Assembly (NCBI GenBank): GCA_004026145.2
Contig: CP034975.1
Coordinates: forward strand, 18,572,191 to 18,636,190
DNA from: Takifugu bimaculatus
Lineage: Eukaryota; Chordata; Actinopteri; Tetraodontiformes; Tetraodontidae
Direction of reading: 5' to 3'
DNA: 64,000 nt
The notes below the pieces were generated by a model. It was not told where the DNA came from, made no database searches, and saw only the letters and a list, made by a program, of their open reading frames with translations. This document shows positions 11,444 through 24,300 of this stretch, in pieces (positions within the stretch are counted from its first letter, which is position 1; every line of letters begins with the position of its first letter). Both the position numbers and the translations under genes were made by a program.

Positions 11444-14400
11444 AGCTTACCATGTGCTTGCGTGGTTTAGAGAGGTCATAGCATGTTAAACACCACTCAG
11501 TAGTGTCTATCCTGACCTGCAGTCTTTCGCCTCCTCTCCGCCCTTCCACATAAACTACACACGCATGAATACACATGTGCACACAGCTGGAAGGTGGCGC
11601 TCTAAATGATCTCATTGTGGCCCTCCTCCCATTTGCTTGCTTGTTCTGCTGAGGGCACCACTCAGTAGGAGCTATGGAAAATGTTTTTTTTCTGTCCCGG
11701 GCAAAGACGAATTGCGTTCAGCTCCAAATGTGGTTTTCTCAGAGCCACTAATTGCAGATTTTGGCACAACAGGCAGGCTTTCTGCCAGCGTTCACACCTG
11801 ATCTTTGCACACTGGATGTGTCCTGATCAGCAATGCTGCCCTGTGAAGGTCCACTTGTAGAAAAACCAAAATCCACAATGATGTCATCAGGCAAGACTGT
11901 TGTCAAATGTAAAGTAGAACAAATTGTTTTTACGTGAACAACCGATTTCTGTTTTTATATTAGTAACTAGGGAAGATAATATTGCTGCCAGAAGCAGTTT
12001 AGTTCCTTGCATTGATTGCTCACAGGTCTGGACTGGACTTACTGTTGCAGTAAGTCAACATTTTCACTTGTTCCTGGATTGTTCTTTATTTATTAACATG
12101 TAGTTTCACCAGACCTTTAATACCACACTCTGGGATGAAGTGTCCTTGTCCGTTGCTAAACACGGGTTAAGTTTAATTTCTTTTTTCCTTGGTTTATAAT
12201 GAAAGGATAGAGCCTCATGCAAGCAAACACATAGTTGCAGTGTAATATTGTACATCATTCTTATGATTCGGGTTGAGCCTTCTATAAACAAGATGCTAAC
12301 AAGCATCTGGAAATGGTAATATAGGGGTTGGCAGCTATATAATACATTTGATTTATACTGTCTGGCTTTGTGTAATAGAGTTTCTTATGTCTGTGTTTGA
12401 CAAACATGCCTGCAGCCATGTTTGGCATGTATATTTGTCTGCATTCTCTCTGGCCCTCCAATTTTATTGACTAATGTCTTGAAGATTTATTTTATTTCTT
12501 TTCCAAATATGGCATGACTTTCCAAGTGTAGGGTGACGTGAGGCACGGCTGAGAGGGATGCGCTTAACTATTTGTAATTGTTAATATATTTCCAGTATGT
12601 GCTGGGTTTCCTGTAGAAACTGCTGATTATCCCATTTAAGAGGACTCTTGTTGTGAGAAGTGGGTCCTGTTTGATCTTCCAGCAGGGGAGTAGTCACATA
12701 AACAGGAAGGGGCCTCACAGTTTAGTGCGTCAATAGCTCTCGCGTCATTGATTCGTCTCTGCTGAGACGTGCCAGAAGTGTTTGACACAACACTGTTGGC
12801 CTGATATCCTGGATAGGTAAATAAAGTTGATGCAGACTTACAGGCAACACACACACACACATATGCCGATGTGCTGATTGCGCAAACACACGCGTATCCG
12901 CGCACAACTGCCCGGATGCTGCGCGTGTGCTGGCAGAAGGAAAAATTGTTCGTCCTCTTGAGCCAGCTGCGTTCTGTTCTCTGATGGGACCAGAGTGATG
13001 TAAAGGGGCATGTGCTGCTCTCATGTTCGTGCAGTATGGGGTCTGACAGCTCCAGTGCTTGGACTGAAGATATTCTGCATGTGTGATCCAGCGGGTGGGG
13101 TATGTTGTCTGTTGGAGTTCTTTTTAGAAATATGGAATTCATTTTGTTTCTTACTCACTCAAGGAGTGTGTGTGTGTGTGGGGGGTAACACACACATGGA
13201 CTTATTATATCATCCATTGTCCATCAGTATTACGAATTAGACTGTCTTCCTCCTTTGCCCCTGACGTTGTCTTAGACTGTAGGCCGTTTAAATATTTTCA
13301 TTGTTGAGCTTTTTCTTTAAGAAAAAACTGATTTTTATAACCATCAGCATGATTTTCCTGGTGCTTTTACCTCTCTGGTGCTGTCCCAACAAACTTGAGA
13401 TGGAAGCATGTAACTGATGGGAAAGAATAACAGCCCCCGGACCACAGGAGGCACGACTCCCTCACCAGCAGGAAACCTCAGGGTTGGTGTTCTGTTTGCT
13501 CTCGCTTGAGCTGTCCTTGTGCTTCTTCTCCACATTCAATTTTTTCCTATGCTTTTTTTCCCCCCTCTTGGAACTTGTCTGTTATCCCTGAGTCTATAGC
13601 ACATTTAGCCTTTAACACACTTTGTCCAGCATTATTCCCCCTCACCGCCACCTCCCTCTCTCCCTCCCACTTGGATTCTTTCCCTCATTTCTCCCTGTAA
13701 CCTCATTGCTCATGTCAAATTTCATATTAAGCAATCCTTTCCATGGATCCAGCTGTGTAAACAACAGGGACAGGGCCCTCCGTGTTTTCTCAGAGCGGAG
13801 ACAAAAATGCTGGATGCAGGGAGATCTCTGCACGCCGCTTCGATGTAAACCCCATTGTCTGCACTGTCGCTTTCTGGTAGCGGAGTGTTTCTTGTGCGGG
13901 GTGAGGCTGACTGTGAAGTGTACCAGGCGGTGTGTTTATGTGGGTGTGGAAGCTTTCTGTTACTATTGCCCCCTGCAAATATTGACAGGGTTGAATAGCT
14001 GCAGTGAGTAGCTCAAAAGTAAACACTACATGTCACGCTCTGCCAGATATGCCGCTGGTAAAAATGTGTCTTGCCTAAGGTAATTCCTCACTCCTCCCCA
14101 CCTGATACGTGTTACTTAAAGTTTTTGATTTAATAGAAAATACCGGCACTGCGTTACATCGCTGACCCATATATCTCACAGACACGCCACCATCTTACTC
14201 TCCTATTTATAAGTTTATAATCTGCCAGCCTGTTTATGTGCTTATCTGTGAGACTGATCTTGACAAATGAAACTGCCTTGATTCTTTATTTAAAGAGTGG
14301 AGTTGCAGCGTTCGATACTAAGTATATTTAGTCTTGTTTGACATTGTATGGCTCCTCACTTGAGCCATTTGGTTTGTGTTTATGGCCGTTTGTGCAAGTA

Positions 14401-17400
14401 TGCGTGCAGCTGGGCCAGATGGTACTGTTCTGCACAGACGGCCACAGAAGGGATTATTATGTGTGAAGGAAGTCAGCCACCATCTTACACACACGCACGC
14501 AGGGATCGTCTCTGGGTTTATTTTTTGCAGGTGCAGCGCTTGCTGGCATTTCAGATAATTAAAGGTTGACCTTTTTGAGGTGAGGCAGAAATGTCACCCA
14601 TGCCGCTTCACTGACGAGAGGATTCACCCCACAGGGGGCCTTGGCACGGCAGCTCAGGATTCTCAGCAGCTCGGATAGGCACTTAGCACCTTTTATCCTT
14701 TTGCCCCGTATTTTCTGGCTTTCTTTGAGGACTAGATGCTGCCTCCAGCTTCTCCACTGAAAATACTCCAGTCATCACGCTCCCTCACCAAAGCTAGACA
14801 GGTGGAAGGTGCACAGAGGCGCACGTAATGTTTAGTGTTTGATGTATTGCTTTATATTATAGTGCAATCCATGATAATGCAATCACTGTCGCACCTTGGC
14901 ACGAGCACACAAGCGCAGAAATACGTGCTAGCACAGCCAACAGCTTAGACACTTGTTGATGTGCACACTCATGTTTTCTCTCGTACACGCTCAATTTTGC
15001 ATGTGCCAGTGCAGGCATGTCTTCCTAAACATGCTTTTCTGTTCTTCATTTGACTCGGGGAATGTTACATCTCACGTTTGACATATATCTACACTCTCCC
15101 TGCTGTCCTCATAAAAATTTCAGTGCATCGTGCTCAAGTGACTTCCATTATGCGGGACTCTGCCTAGGGTCAGAGCCTACCCTGTGTTGGAGTGGTGCTG
15201 ACCTTACAGGCTGCCAGGAATGATATTTAAAAAAAAATAAAAATTAGTTCTGCACTTCTGCACTGCTTTTTAAAACATTGTTAAAGTTCATCCACATGCT
15301 TTTGCCGCTTTAACATGAGTTTGGCACATTCATGAAGGAGGGATAGCAGAGACATAGCAGTGTCATGCACCTGAGTGGAGTGGGGCTTTTGTTTGTTGTC
15401 GTACCGCCATCCAAGCCTCAACACCAAACAGTGTTTTTGTGTTGGTTTATTTCACTGGTCATTTCTGACCCTGCACACTTGTACTGTATAGATCTGTGCT
15501 GGACTGGCTCTTCCCATGTGTCTCCCTCTATTTATAGCCATGCTAGAGTGTCTCTTTAAGTCATGTGCTGCATTTACCAGCTGCTGCGGATGGATTTACC
15601 GTGCTGTCTGTTCATCCACTCTGACCTCAGGCTGCCAGTTGTGATTATTTATTCAACATTTAATGTCACAAGGAATCTAGTCCTCTGTGACCCGCGACCC
15701 CTGACCCTTCACTCCCAGTGCCTTTTTCATGCCAGACCATGTTAGGACCAAGTGACCCAGAATGTTTTTGTTTACAGCTCCCACAGCAAGCGGTCATATA
15801 CTTGCTGTCCGTATAGCACCTTGTCTGTGTAGCCGAGCGTGTGTAAAGATACTGGAACACAAATGGATGCTGTGGAGGAATTGTTAGAAAGCCCATGAAA
15901 AGATACGTGTAATGGCCATAATCCAGGCCCCCGGGGAGCTCTTTACATATAGAGGATGGGCATTTCCTTTAAATCTTATCGCATAGGCTTATTTTTCAGT
16001 GCAATATTTTAAATGGGCTATTTACATAAACATGAACTTAAACAGTCATCTTCAGCTTTACAATGCAATCCTGCATCTTCTATTTCCTCTCAGCCAGTGA
16101 CAGTATCTCAGTACCTCAGCATGAAGAAATCATCCAGTATTATGCACCAAAGTTCTGCCTTTATTCACCCTCATATCAATGACCTTATGTGTTGTCCTAT
16201 ATTACACATACTCCATACAACAAGAGGCACAAGAGTCAAGAGTACCCTGGCACAGCAACAGAGCTGGAGAGTCATGTCTGCGTACGCAGAGACAAAGCAT
16301 AACATGTAATTGTGAGCGTTTACTTGTCTTTCATTTATTTTTGCTCATGGGTTGTAGCAACCTTATATGGAAACTCGGTAGTGTGTTGAATTCTTAATTA
16401 TTGCTGTATGCCAGATTTTCTGATACATATATTCACTTCTACACATATGTAGCGTATGTAGGTTTGATGTATGAGCATGTCTCTGTGTGGGTTTGTACAT
16501 GCCCCCTGTTTTTTCTTTTCCCTATCTATCTATTTGCATTTATCTACTTCTATATGCATACAGGCGTGCAGATGTAGTATCGATCTAATGCTCCGTTTAT
16601 TCGGTTTCATATCATCCATTTCACAGCCATAGTTATGCCATCGATTTAAATTATTCAAAGTTGCCCCTGCATGGATGTACTGTAAATAATACATACATGC
16701 ATGCAAATGATTGCAAGAAGCTTGTATCAAAAGAAATATGGAGCGTTTTAGCAAATTATGCTATTTCAAGTCTGCTGGTTGTTTATAAAAGATAAGAACA
16801 CCAAGACATAAGCCACCGATTCTGACTGTGGCTTCTGTGCACATCTCAGAGGTTCAGCTCCTGGGTTTCTCTCACTGTCCCAGTAGTTGTGTTTCTAACT
16901 GGCCTGTTTGTTGTGTAGATAACATCAGTGCTTTTGTATTTAGCAGCAGTAAAAAGAAACGAAAATGAAAAAGCATAGCCGGATCTTCAGCCCACGATCC
17001 CTGACTGGGGATCACCGTAAAGAGGAGGATTGGTCACTTGTTTACTGAAATGTTGCAGTTCTGGCTCGTTCAAGTTGGAGCAGGCACACAAATTTGACCC
17101 CTGTTTCTTTGCTGGAGTTCATCCATGATGCCCTTTTGGGATTCATGCAAGTGTCACATTCCTGAGCAACACTGTTCAAGCAAAGACACATTCCTTCTGC
17201 TCTTTACCCTCACCCTGTGTCGCAATAATTGTACATTTACACCTTTAGATCTACTTTATGGCTTCAAAAAGGCTCAGCACGGTATAACTGTTGCTGTTGT
17301 TTTGAAGAGAGCGTCTCTCTGTTGTTGTCTATATTGTGCTACTATTGTTGTGTTTTATGTTAATCGTGTCCCTGGTGTGCAGAGTTGTCAGGGCTGGTGC

Positions 17401-17838
17401 TTTGTGTAGCGCATACAGATCTGTTAGTACATGCCTGTCGCTATACTTTAAAGTTGCAGAACTCTCTGGTGGTCCCACTTCTCAGATCTCACCTCAGGAT
17501 TCTGCCGCTGTTTTAATTAGCAAACTTTTTCTTTGTGTTTCTCCCTTCGTGATTGTTTTTGTTGCCTGCCTTTATTAATGAGCACGTGAATGAGCTTGCA
17601 AAGCTGCAAGGAGGCATCATGCACCCACTGCTCTCTTTGCAGCTTTAACAGTCCAGTAGGTGATTAAAGCAGAGCGGTGTGGGGGACGGTTTTTTTGTAC
17701 GATCTCAAATGAGACATTGCCATTAATTAGTGTCAAAAGAAAAGAGCTGTTGTGCTTGAGCACCTAAAGGAAAGCGATCTCTTTACCTTGTCTATGAAGC
17801 TCTAAATGTATCTCCCTCTCTTTCTCTCTCTTTCATAG

Positions 17839-18470
17839 GCATTTGGGTTGTAAAGAGGAGGCCTGTCCAGGGAGAAGAGCTTTGTCTTGGCATCATGTGA
17901 TCTGTGAATTCCATCACAGTGCCCTCACAGAGGAAGCTCCCATGGATGCTTTATAACCACTAGCACCCCCGTCACTGCTCCAGACTGTGGCCGTCAAAGT
18001 CACCTGTACTTGAACTGACTTGCTTCTTCTGCCACTTACCCCCCACCGGCACCATCCTTTTGACACGAAGATAAGGAATGGCCGTGAGAGTGCCAGCCTC
18101 CCCAACGCCTCTTGCAAATAAGGCCTTTCAGCTTATTTCACAATAGCAGAGAAAGGAAGGATAAAACGTTCTGCAATCCCCTTTTATGCTTCCGCCCTTT
18201 TTAACTTTGTTTCCCCAGTAACAGCCCTCAAAGCACACATTTGCTAAACCCACCAGATTATATCTGGGTGACATCAATGGCAGCAGACATTTAGGTCCAC
18301 TCAAAAGTATACTGCCATTTTCAGACAAGCTATTTTTTGGGGGAATATCTACTTGTACGCCAGCTCAATGGAGGATTAAATCACCCAGGATCCCAAAAGG
18401 ACTCACAGGACTTCTTACGGTGGTTTCCCTTTAACGTCAGTTTTGTGACTGAAGGTCAACTTCTGACATC
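17839..18470 (+). other. rara: Candidate 5' UTR part of the rara alpha1 exon
   Basis: A strong splice-acceptor-like site ends at 17838: a long CT-rich tract from about 17810, then TTTCATAG. If used, it would make an exon of 786 bp (17839-18624) with 632 nt of leader ahead of the alpha1 start. Weaker acceptor-like sites also exist closer in, for example ending at 18126 (CACAATAG) and 18440 (TTTAACGTCAG), so the true 5' boundary is undecided. The proximal leader contains an in-frame TGA at 18450-18452, so the A-domain reading frame cannot extend upstream of 18471 in this exon. Confidence 0.35.
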
Positions 18471-18624
18471 ATGGCGGGCAAAGGCAACCCAGTACCGGGT
18501 CCCCATCTCAACGGCTTCCCCGTGCCGACCTACTCGTACTTTTTCCCACACATGCTGGGGAGCTTGTCACCACCAGCCCTGCCTGGTCTTCCCATCAGCG
18601 GGTATAGCACCCCCTCACCAGCCA
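18471..18624 (+). CDS. rara: Retinoic acid receptor alpha, isoform 1 A-domain exon (partial gene)
   Basis: This exon encodes residues 1-51 of RAR alpha1, a ligand-activated nuclear receptor that binds retinoic acid response elements as an RXR heterodimer in the nucleus. The peptide starts MAGKGNPVPG. It contains HLNGFPVP (12-19), an aromatic YFFP motif, the LSPP motif and the ending GYSTPSPA, all matching the AF-1-containing A domain of vertebrate RAR alpha1 as I know it. The start has a strong context (A at -3, G at +4) and an in-frame stop 21 nt upstream. The exon ends at a perfect GTAAGT donor after the first base of a codon (phase 1). Joined to 61577, that codon becomes Thr52, as in mammals. 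The first residues differ from mammals, as expected for this fast-evolving segment. Expression should come from an upstream alpha1 promoter not identified here. Confidence 0.93.
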
Positions 18625-18746
18625 GTAAGTAACCTCAGAGAGCTAATGTTCACTCTGCCACTCTTCACATTTCCAAACATATGAGTGTGTTGTGTTTGGG
18701 TTTCTCTGGATGATGGTTGGGGGACAGGAAGTGGCAACAGGAAGTT

Positions 18747-18933
18747 CAAGGTAGTTTTCTATGTCAACTGGACTGGGTTTCTCCTCTTGAAGACCTAAAC
18801 TGAAGAACTGAAGAAGAACTGAAGAAGCCTTCTGGATAGAAGGCGAAACGTCTTCAAGAGAAGAAACCCAGTCCAGTTGACAGAGAAAACTACCTTGGAT
18901 ACAATGACCTGGATGATTGAGAATCTACACAGA
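18747..18933. mobile_element. Small foldback/SINE-like insertion with 12-bp target duplication
   Basis: A 187-bp segment is bounded by the direct repeat CAACAGGAAGTT, at 18735-18746 and 18934-18945. It begins with a 48-bp arm (18747-18794) whose reverse complement recurs at 18850-18897 with 46 of 48 bases identical, separated by a 55-nt loop. The right arm is followed by a unique tail of about 36 bp. I recall the wording of the right arm and tail as a widespread fish dispersed repeat but cannot name the family. The 12-bp duplication suggests target-primed retroposition. It sits about 120 bp downstream of the alpha1 splice donor. Confidence 0.75.
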
Positions 18934-19526
18934 CAACAGGAAGTTTGATTTTTCTTCATGTTTGCACCTGTACACCTCTCCTCTACCAAGTATGCCTGCA
19001 CACTGCATGTGTGAGACTCCTTCTCTTAATCCTGTTTGGAAGATTTGTACTTGAAGACGGACACGCACACACACAAACACACACACACAGATAAGTAAAT
19101 ACATTGCCTGCAGCATTGTCCTAAATTTACAAGCCCACTCACAAATTGAAATGTCAGTATAAAAGACAAGGAAGTGCAGAAGAACAGCCAGAAATGAGCA
19201 ATGCTGCTAAATAAATCTCCAAAAATTAACAACCTACTTATTCAAGCCTTCATGAGGATAATTCCTTTGATTTAATCAAATCCAAGAATAGCACTGAAGA
19301 TGAAAACAAACTAGTCTGATTTCCATACCAGTGTGGAACAACACAACTGTCTGAAAAAGGAAGATCAATTTTAATAACAGTAACATCGACGTCGAATAAA
19401 TCTGTCCATGTAGGCTTTAAAATATAAAACCTCTATGACGATCTTTATCTACAAAAAGGCTGTGACTGTGGCAGAGCCTAAAACCAGAGACATGTATGGT
19501 GCTGAACATCCACCATGAGTCACCAA

Positions 19527-19542
19527 AGTTCAGCTGAGGTCA
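19527..19542 (+). promoter_or_regulatory. DR4-type nuclear receptor motif
   Basis: AGTTCA-GCTG-AGGTCA: two half-sites fitting RGKTCA in direct repeat with 4-bp spacing, 0.9 kb into the intron after the alpha1 exon. DR4 is the preferred spacing for thyroid hormone receptor and LXR heterodimers with RXR. The motif match is seen; occupancy is not known. Confidence 0.4.
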
Positions 19543-19681
19543 GTGAATTGACTTTCTATCTGGAGTTTACGTTGGCAGCTGGCGTGGAGGGAAGTAAAGA
19601 ACAGTTAGTGCCCAGCCCAGTCACTCCCACTTCCCCAATTCCAGACCCCTTACTGTCTTCAGATTCCTCTTTTTACACTGT

Positions 19682-19685
<4 letters not shown>

Positions 19686-19730
<45 letters not shown>

Positions 19731-19742
19731 TGTGTGTGTGTA
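19686..19742. repeat. (GT)n(GCGT)n microsatellite
   Basis: A GT tract with an internal block of GCGT units. Together with the CA tract at 19864 it forms a pair of complementary repeats about 120 bp apart. Confidence 0.95.
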
Positions 19743-19863
19743 TGATTACTCTCGCAGTGTTTGCCATGCTGGGCGGTGAGGTTCCTTCCCTTTTGCCTTG
19801 GACAAACATTTCCTGTCTGTAAACATTGGAGAACCAGGGACACCACAGTTTCCTGATGAAAAC

Positions 19864-19892
19864 ATACACGCACGCGCGTACACACACCCACA

Positions 19893-19926
<34 letters not shown>
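19864..19926. repeat. Interrupted (CA)n microsatellite
   Basis: A CA tract with CG, CC and CT interruptions in its first half, uninterrupted after about 19895. It is complementary in sense to the GT tract at 19686. Confidence 0.95.
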
Positions 19927-19928
<2 letters not shown>

Positions 19929-21300
19929 CAGCAGCATGACCACACTGTCACACCAGCACATTGCCCTCACGTCCTCTTCATCCCTCTCCCAGTGCTCTCC
20001 GTGTCCCTCCTGGTTGCACAAACACATTGTTTCTCTTTTATTCTCATATTTTCACACACACGCCAGTTAAGCCCTCACCAGCCCCATTCAAAGCGCAGAG
20101 GTGATGAAAGAGGGAGAGAGCAGAAAGAAAGTGTGCCAGTGCCGTAGGAGGAGGGGGAGAGAGCCACTGTGTTCAGAGCTCGAACGAGAGGGATTTACTG
20201 AACATCAGATCAAGAGAACTGAGAGTTGGATTCGGATTTCATCGCCGGCTTAATCCACGTGACAGTTTTCCGTGTGTGAGTGTGAGCGTGTTGCTAGTGA
20301 CGATGACGTGATTTGAATGATGGTTTGAAGGATTTTTGACTTCATTAATTTCATTTTGTCTTGTCCATAATCCTGCTGTTGGTATGTTTGGATTGCAAGG
20401 AAAGGCATGTGATTGTGTTTAGTCTAATCACATGCATGTGGGGGTATTAACCATGAAAACCGTGTTATTGGCAGTTCCTGAAGAGTATTATGTTGAGTAA
20501 ACAGTCCTGAAGACGGAACATGACATCTGGTTTTCTGAAACCTCCAAACTCATTCTCCCTCCGCTCTGCCCTCAGAGCCGTGCGAGCCTTCTTCTACGCT
20601 AACAAACCACAGTAGACCAATTATTTGGATCAAGCAGAGCAGAAGCAGTAATCAGGGTCTGAAGCACACACTCTCGGTATCTTTGTGCAGCTCCAGCCTC
20701 CTGGGTTATGTCTTTACATCGCATAATCTGAAGACCATCAGGTTGTGTTACGCTCCAGAGCAGATCTGTTTCAGCCATTGATATCACAGCCCTGCCTGAA
20801 GCTTTATGAGGTTAGCTGAACGTTATCAGCAGGGTCTGAAAGGACTCACAGGCCTGAAACTACCACCGTGTCTAACATGGCACAAAGTCCAAATGTAGAC
20901 CGTGCTGATTAGACACATTCACGCTAATGATCGTGTTTTTAGGCAGATCCTTGTTTCTGTGAATATGGAAAAATCCCCTGCTCAAAACACACTGGCTATT
21001 GATCCCATCATTATCAAAGCCTTTTACATTCCCTCTCATCGGCTCTGACCCTGCGCCATTAGCATAGTGTTACGTGGGATCACCAGTGGAACCAGTATGG
21101 TAGCTGCCGCTGCACTGGACTAATTGGCTTTTCCCCACAGGGTGCTCTTGCGTCTGCCGCCACTGTAATGGTTCACTACAGGAGCATTTTCATAGAAGAG
21201 CCGGCGCACCAGAGCAACTTCTCCTCTGAGTTATTAGGAGGCTTTTCTAGCATCCGAGAACATATTTTCAGGGTCGAGTTTTGAAAAGGAAGCTGCCTTT

Positions 21301-21341
21301 GCGGGCGCGCGCGCGCGTGTGTGTGTGTGTGTGGGGGGGGG
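21301..21341. repeat. (GC)n(GT)n(G)9 tract
   Basis: Alternating GC dinucleotides run into alternating GT and then nine G residues. The alternating purine-pyrimidine composition is of the kind that favours Z-DNA. Confidence 0.92.
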
Positions 21342-24300
21342 ACATGAGTAAATATGGATATGGTAATGTCAGGCTGTGTTTGTGTTTGTGTGCTGGGTTC
21401 CTGACAGACAGGTGGTTCCTCTCTGCACCGGTGGTCTGGACAAATCAAAAGAAATGTCAGTGGTCTCAATGGGTGGCGAAAACCCACACATGCTCCTAAG
21501 CTCTCACTTTTTTAACACAGACACCAGTGTGGAGGAAACAAGCACGATGACGCCGATAAACCTTTTGGTGGCAGTCCGGATAATTAAGTAGGTTATTTTT
21601 TTAAAACCCGGAAGCAGCTGTTTATCCTCTTAAGCTAGACACTGAGGTTTCTGTCATTAATGGGCAGCCATTTGAGAGGCACCGATACTCTGACAGAAGG
21701 AACACAGGGTTATTAAATATCGTGTGTAAAACACAATCAGCATGGGAGCACAACACTCACTCAGCCCAGCTTAATGACCTTGTTAATTAACTGTAGAGCA
21801 CCAGGAGGCTGAAAAATGAGCAGCAATGTCATGTTCTTGCCTTCCCAAAGAAATCTCTAGATAATAAGATTGTGCGGTCGAGCTTATTAGAAATGGAGCC
21901 ATTTTTTTTTGGTTTGTTTTTACAAGTGAAGGCTAAAGAGAAAGAGATGCAGACCTGCTCTGCTGATGGGACAGAAGTGGGAGCCTCCGTCACACTCCCA
22001 AGAGTTTGGAGGCATCGGTGTTCCCTGCCAGCAACGTGTGCCAAAACACCAGCAAGCTGAGCTAAAAGGGGATTCCGTAAGAAAACCCATTACCCTCTGC
22101 TTCCGCCATCTGGCCTTTCAGCATATCTGCCTCAGTCGATTTTCAGCTTCTAGACATCCACTCATCTTCTCTCCATACGTCTTTATCATACCCGATCGTC
22201 TCCACATCTCCATCCCTCTATCTCTTCTACACTCTTACGCACCCCCATCCTCCTCATTTCCACTTTAAGACTTGACAGAGCTATCATTACCCTGCCACCC
22301 ATTTACACACAGCCTGTTATTTTTCATTTACTTTAAGGGGGCTAAGGGACAAGCCCTTGCCCAGAACACTTGATCCCAGTCACAGGATTTATCCTAGAGG
22401 GGTTTGGCAAGTTCGGTCCACTCTTCTAGGTCCCCCCATCCTATTACATGTTCCTTTCCTTTCTTTCATTCCCCCCACTCTCTCGCTCTCACTTCCTTTT
22501 CCATTTGGTTTCCTTTCTATAGGTTGTCTTCTTTCCATGGCTTGCTTATGCAAATAAAGGCCCCTCTTTTCAAAGAGCTGTCTACCCATAATCCCATGGA
22601 TGGCTCCATTTTGGGAACACTACACACACGAACACACATTTGTGGTGTTCACAGAAAGACCAAATGTATCAGATGCTCTATTAGAGCTCCATGGACACAC
22701 TATCTCCCATAAACAGTCAAACCAAGAGGCCAACTGCAGGTGCACGCATGCCCACTCTAAACAAGAGGAGTTCCAACGCACCAGTCAGTTCGGTAAACAC
22801 TGCTCTAATGTAAATCTTTTTTTGATGTGCCAGTGCAAAGAGTTCCATTTCTGTACCCTTCAAATGTCCCTGCAAGGACGCGAAGACAGCGGCAAAATGA
22901 CACAAACTGCTCTTTTTTCCCCCCTGTTCCTTATCTTTTTTCAGTCTCTCGCCTCCATCTATCCCCCCTACACACATGCACATTCACACTCACACATGTC
23001 TCTGTGTCCTTTTTGTAGCACCCATTTTACGCAGCCATAACTCATATTGCAAGATACTAAAATGCCAGTGATTCTCTCACAGGCATCAGTCCTCTATTGT
23101 CCTTTGATAAGCAGCCTGGATGATGGCATCTATAAAATATAGGGCAGTTATCTAATGGAGGAGATGAGTGCAGAGAAGGGAAGGAGTGAGAGGAGGAAAG
23201 ATTGTGAGAGGTTGTGCAGGTCTGCCCCGCACAGCATGGAGAGTGATTGAATTATCAAGCAGAGCTTTGCTTGTTGTCCAGGGGTTGCAGAGGAAAAGCC
23301 CTTTTCTGAGACGCTAATGCGCTTTTTCAGCCGGGCACAATAGCTTGCTGTGTTGCGCCAAGGGGCTAAGAGAGCTCTGTTGGGCCAGAGCTTATGGGGC
23401 CACCAGCTTTCTCTTGGCACCTCTTTGAGTGCGTCCCTGGCCACACTTAACCTCAAGCTTGTCTGCTAGCATTAGCGTTCGGGCTCCTCTGAGGGAAAGG
23501 TAATGCACAAGTGACAGCATTAGCACATAACAGACTCTAATGTCTGGATCATATTTCTCTTTTTGTGATGCAGTGGATAATCTTAAAGCAATGTGAGAGG
23601 TGCCATTTATGTTTAATAGAATTTGTTTTTTATTTATCTGGGAAGACTGCATTTGTGCAGGAACTGTGGCTGACAGCTTCCATGACATTCTGACTATAAA
23701 AGCAAAAACATCAATACTAAAGACTAAACTTAACCAGGAACTTAACTGAGCTCATTAAAGATTGTTAAAGGAAAGGTCATTCCTTATGTGCAAAATATGG
23801 AATAAAATACCATGTTTTTAATAAACTATAAATAGTTTGGGGGAGAGAGAAATTTCAATTCGGACAAGAGCACAACCAACACTGAAATGAAAGTTCACTT
23901 ACATAAATGTTGAATTGTGTGTGTTTTGCTTGAATTTGCTGCAATGAGAAACACATGTTGGCTTCTTACATTCTATATAAATCCATAGGTAATTCTGCTG
24001 TGGTAGCTTAAATGTTTATTTCTGCTAGAGTTTTTCAGGGGTCAGGAGCCCATTTTGTGATCAGTTTGAAGTGATATCTGGAGGTTAGCCGAAAATAGCA
24101 TTAGCAAAGTAGTAGCACCTAATAACCTGTGAGGATTTTATTCGTTTGACCTGAACTTGAAGGCTTCAGTGTTTTTCAGTCTGCCTGTGTTTTGTCTCTG
24201 GTCATCTGGTTTTCACTAGTTTGCTTTCATTTTCATCCTCCATGTCTGACCTCTATTTATGGCCTGTCTCTCCTTTCCTTTCATTGTAAATGAACAGCTG

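Larger units (their letters stand above)
1..17838. other. Upstream / 5' intronic DNA with no supported gene
   Basis: No coding exon could be supported here on either strand. Open frames are short and unrelated to families I recognise, and several are translations of CA/GT repeats. The stretch holds microsatellites (2343, 2703, 5526, 10855, 11401), a tRNA-like fossil (1325-1398), a perfect stem-loop (9062-9096) and a few nuclear-receptor-like half-site arrays (9440, 15688). In mammals the alpha1 transcript of RARA begins in non-coding exons well upstream of the A-domain exon, so such exons may lie in this region, but I cannot place one. Small CpG clusters at about 480-620 and 12860-12960 are too weak to call promoters. 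Confidence 0.6.

Noticed and set aside
12636..13142. 168-codon minus-strand open frame near a CpG cluster
   Set aside because: It partly translates a CA repeat and unrelated sequence, has no recognisable domain and no promoter or splice context.
18337..18684. 115-codon plus-strand frame overlapping the alpha1 exon
   Set aside because: It is in a different frame from the conserved A-domain peptide and runs through the splice donor; a shadow of the real exon.
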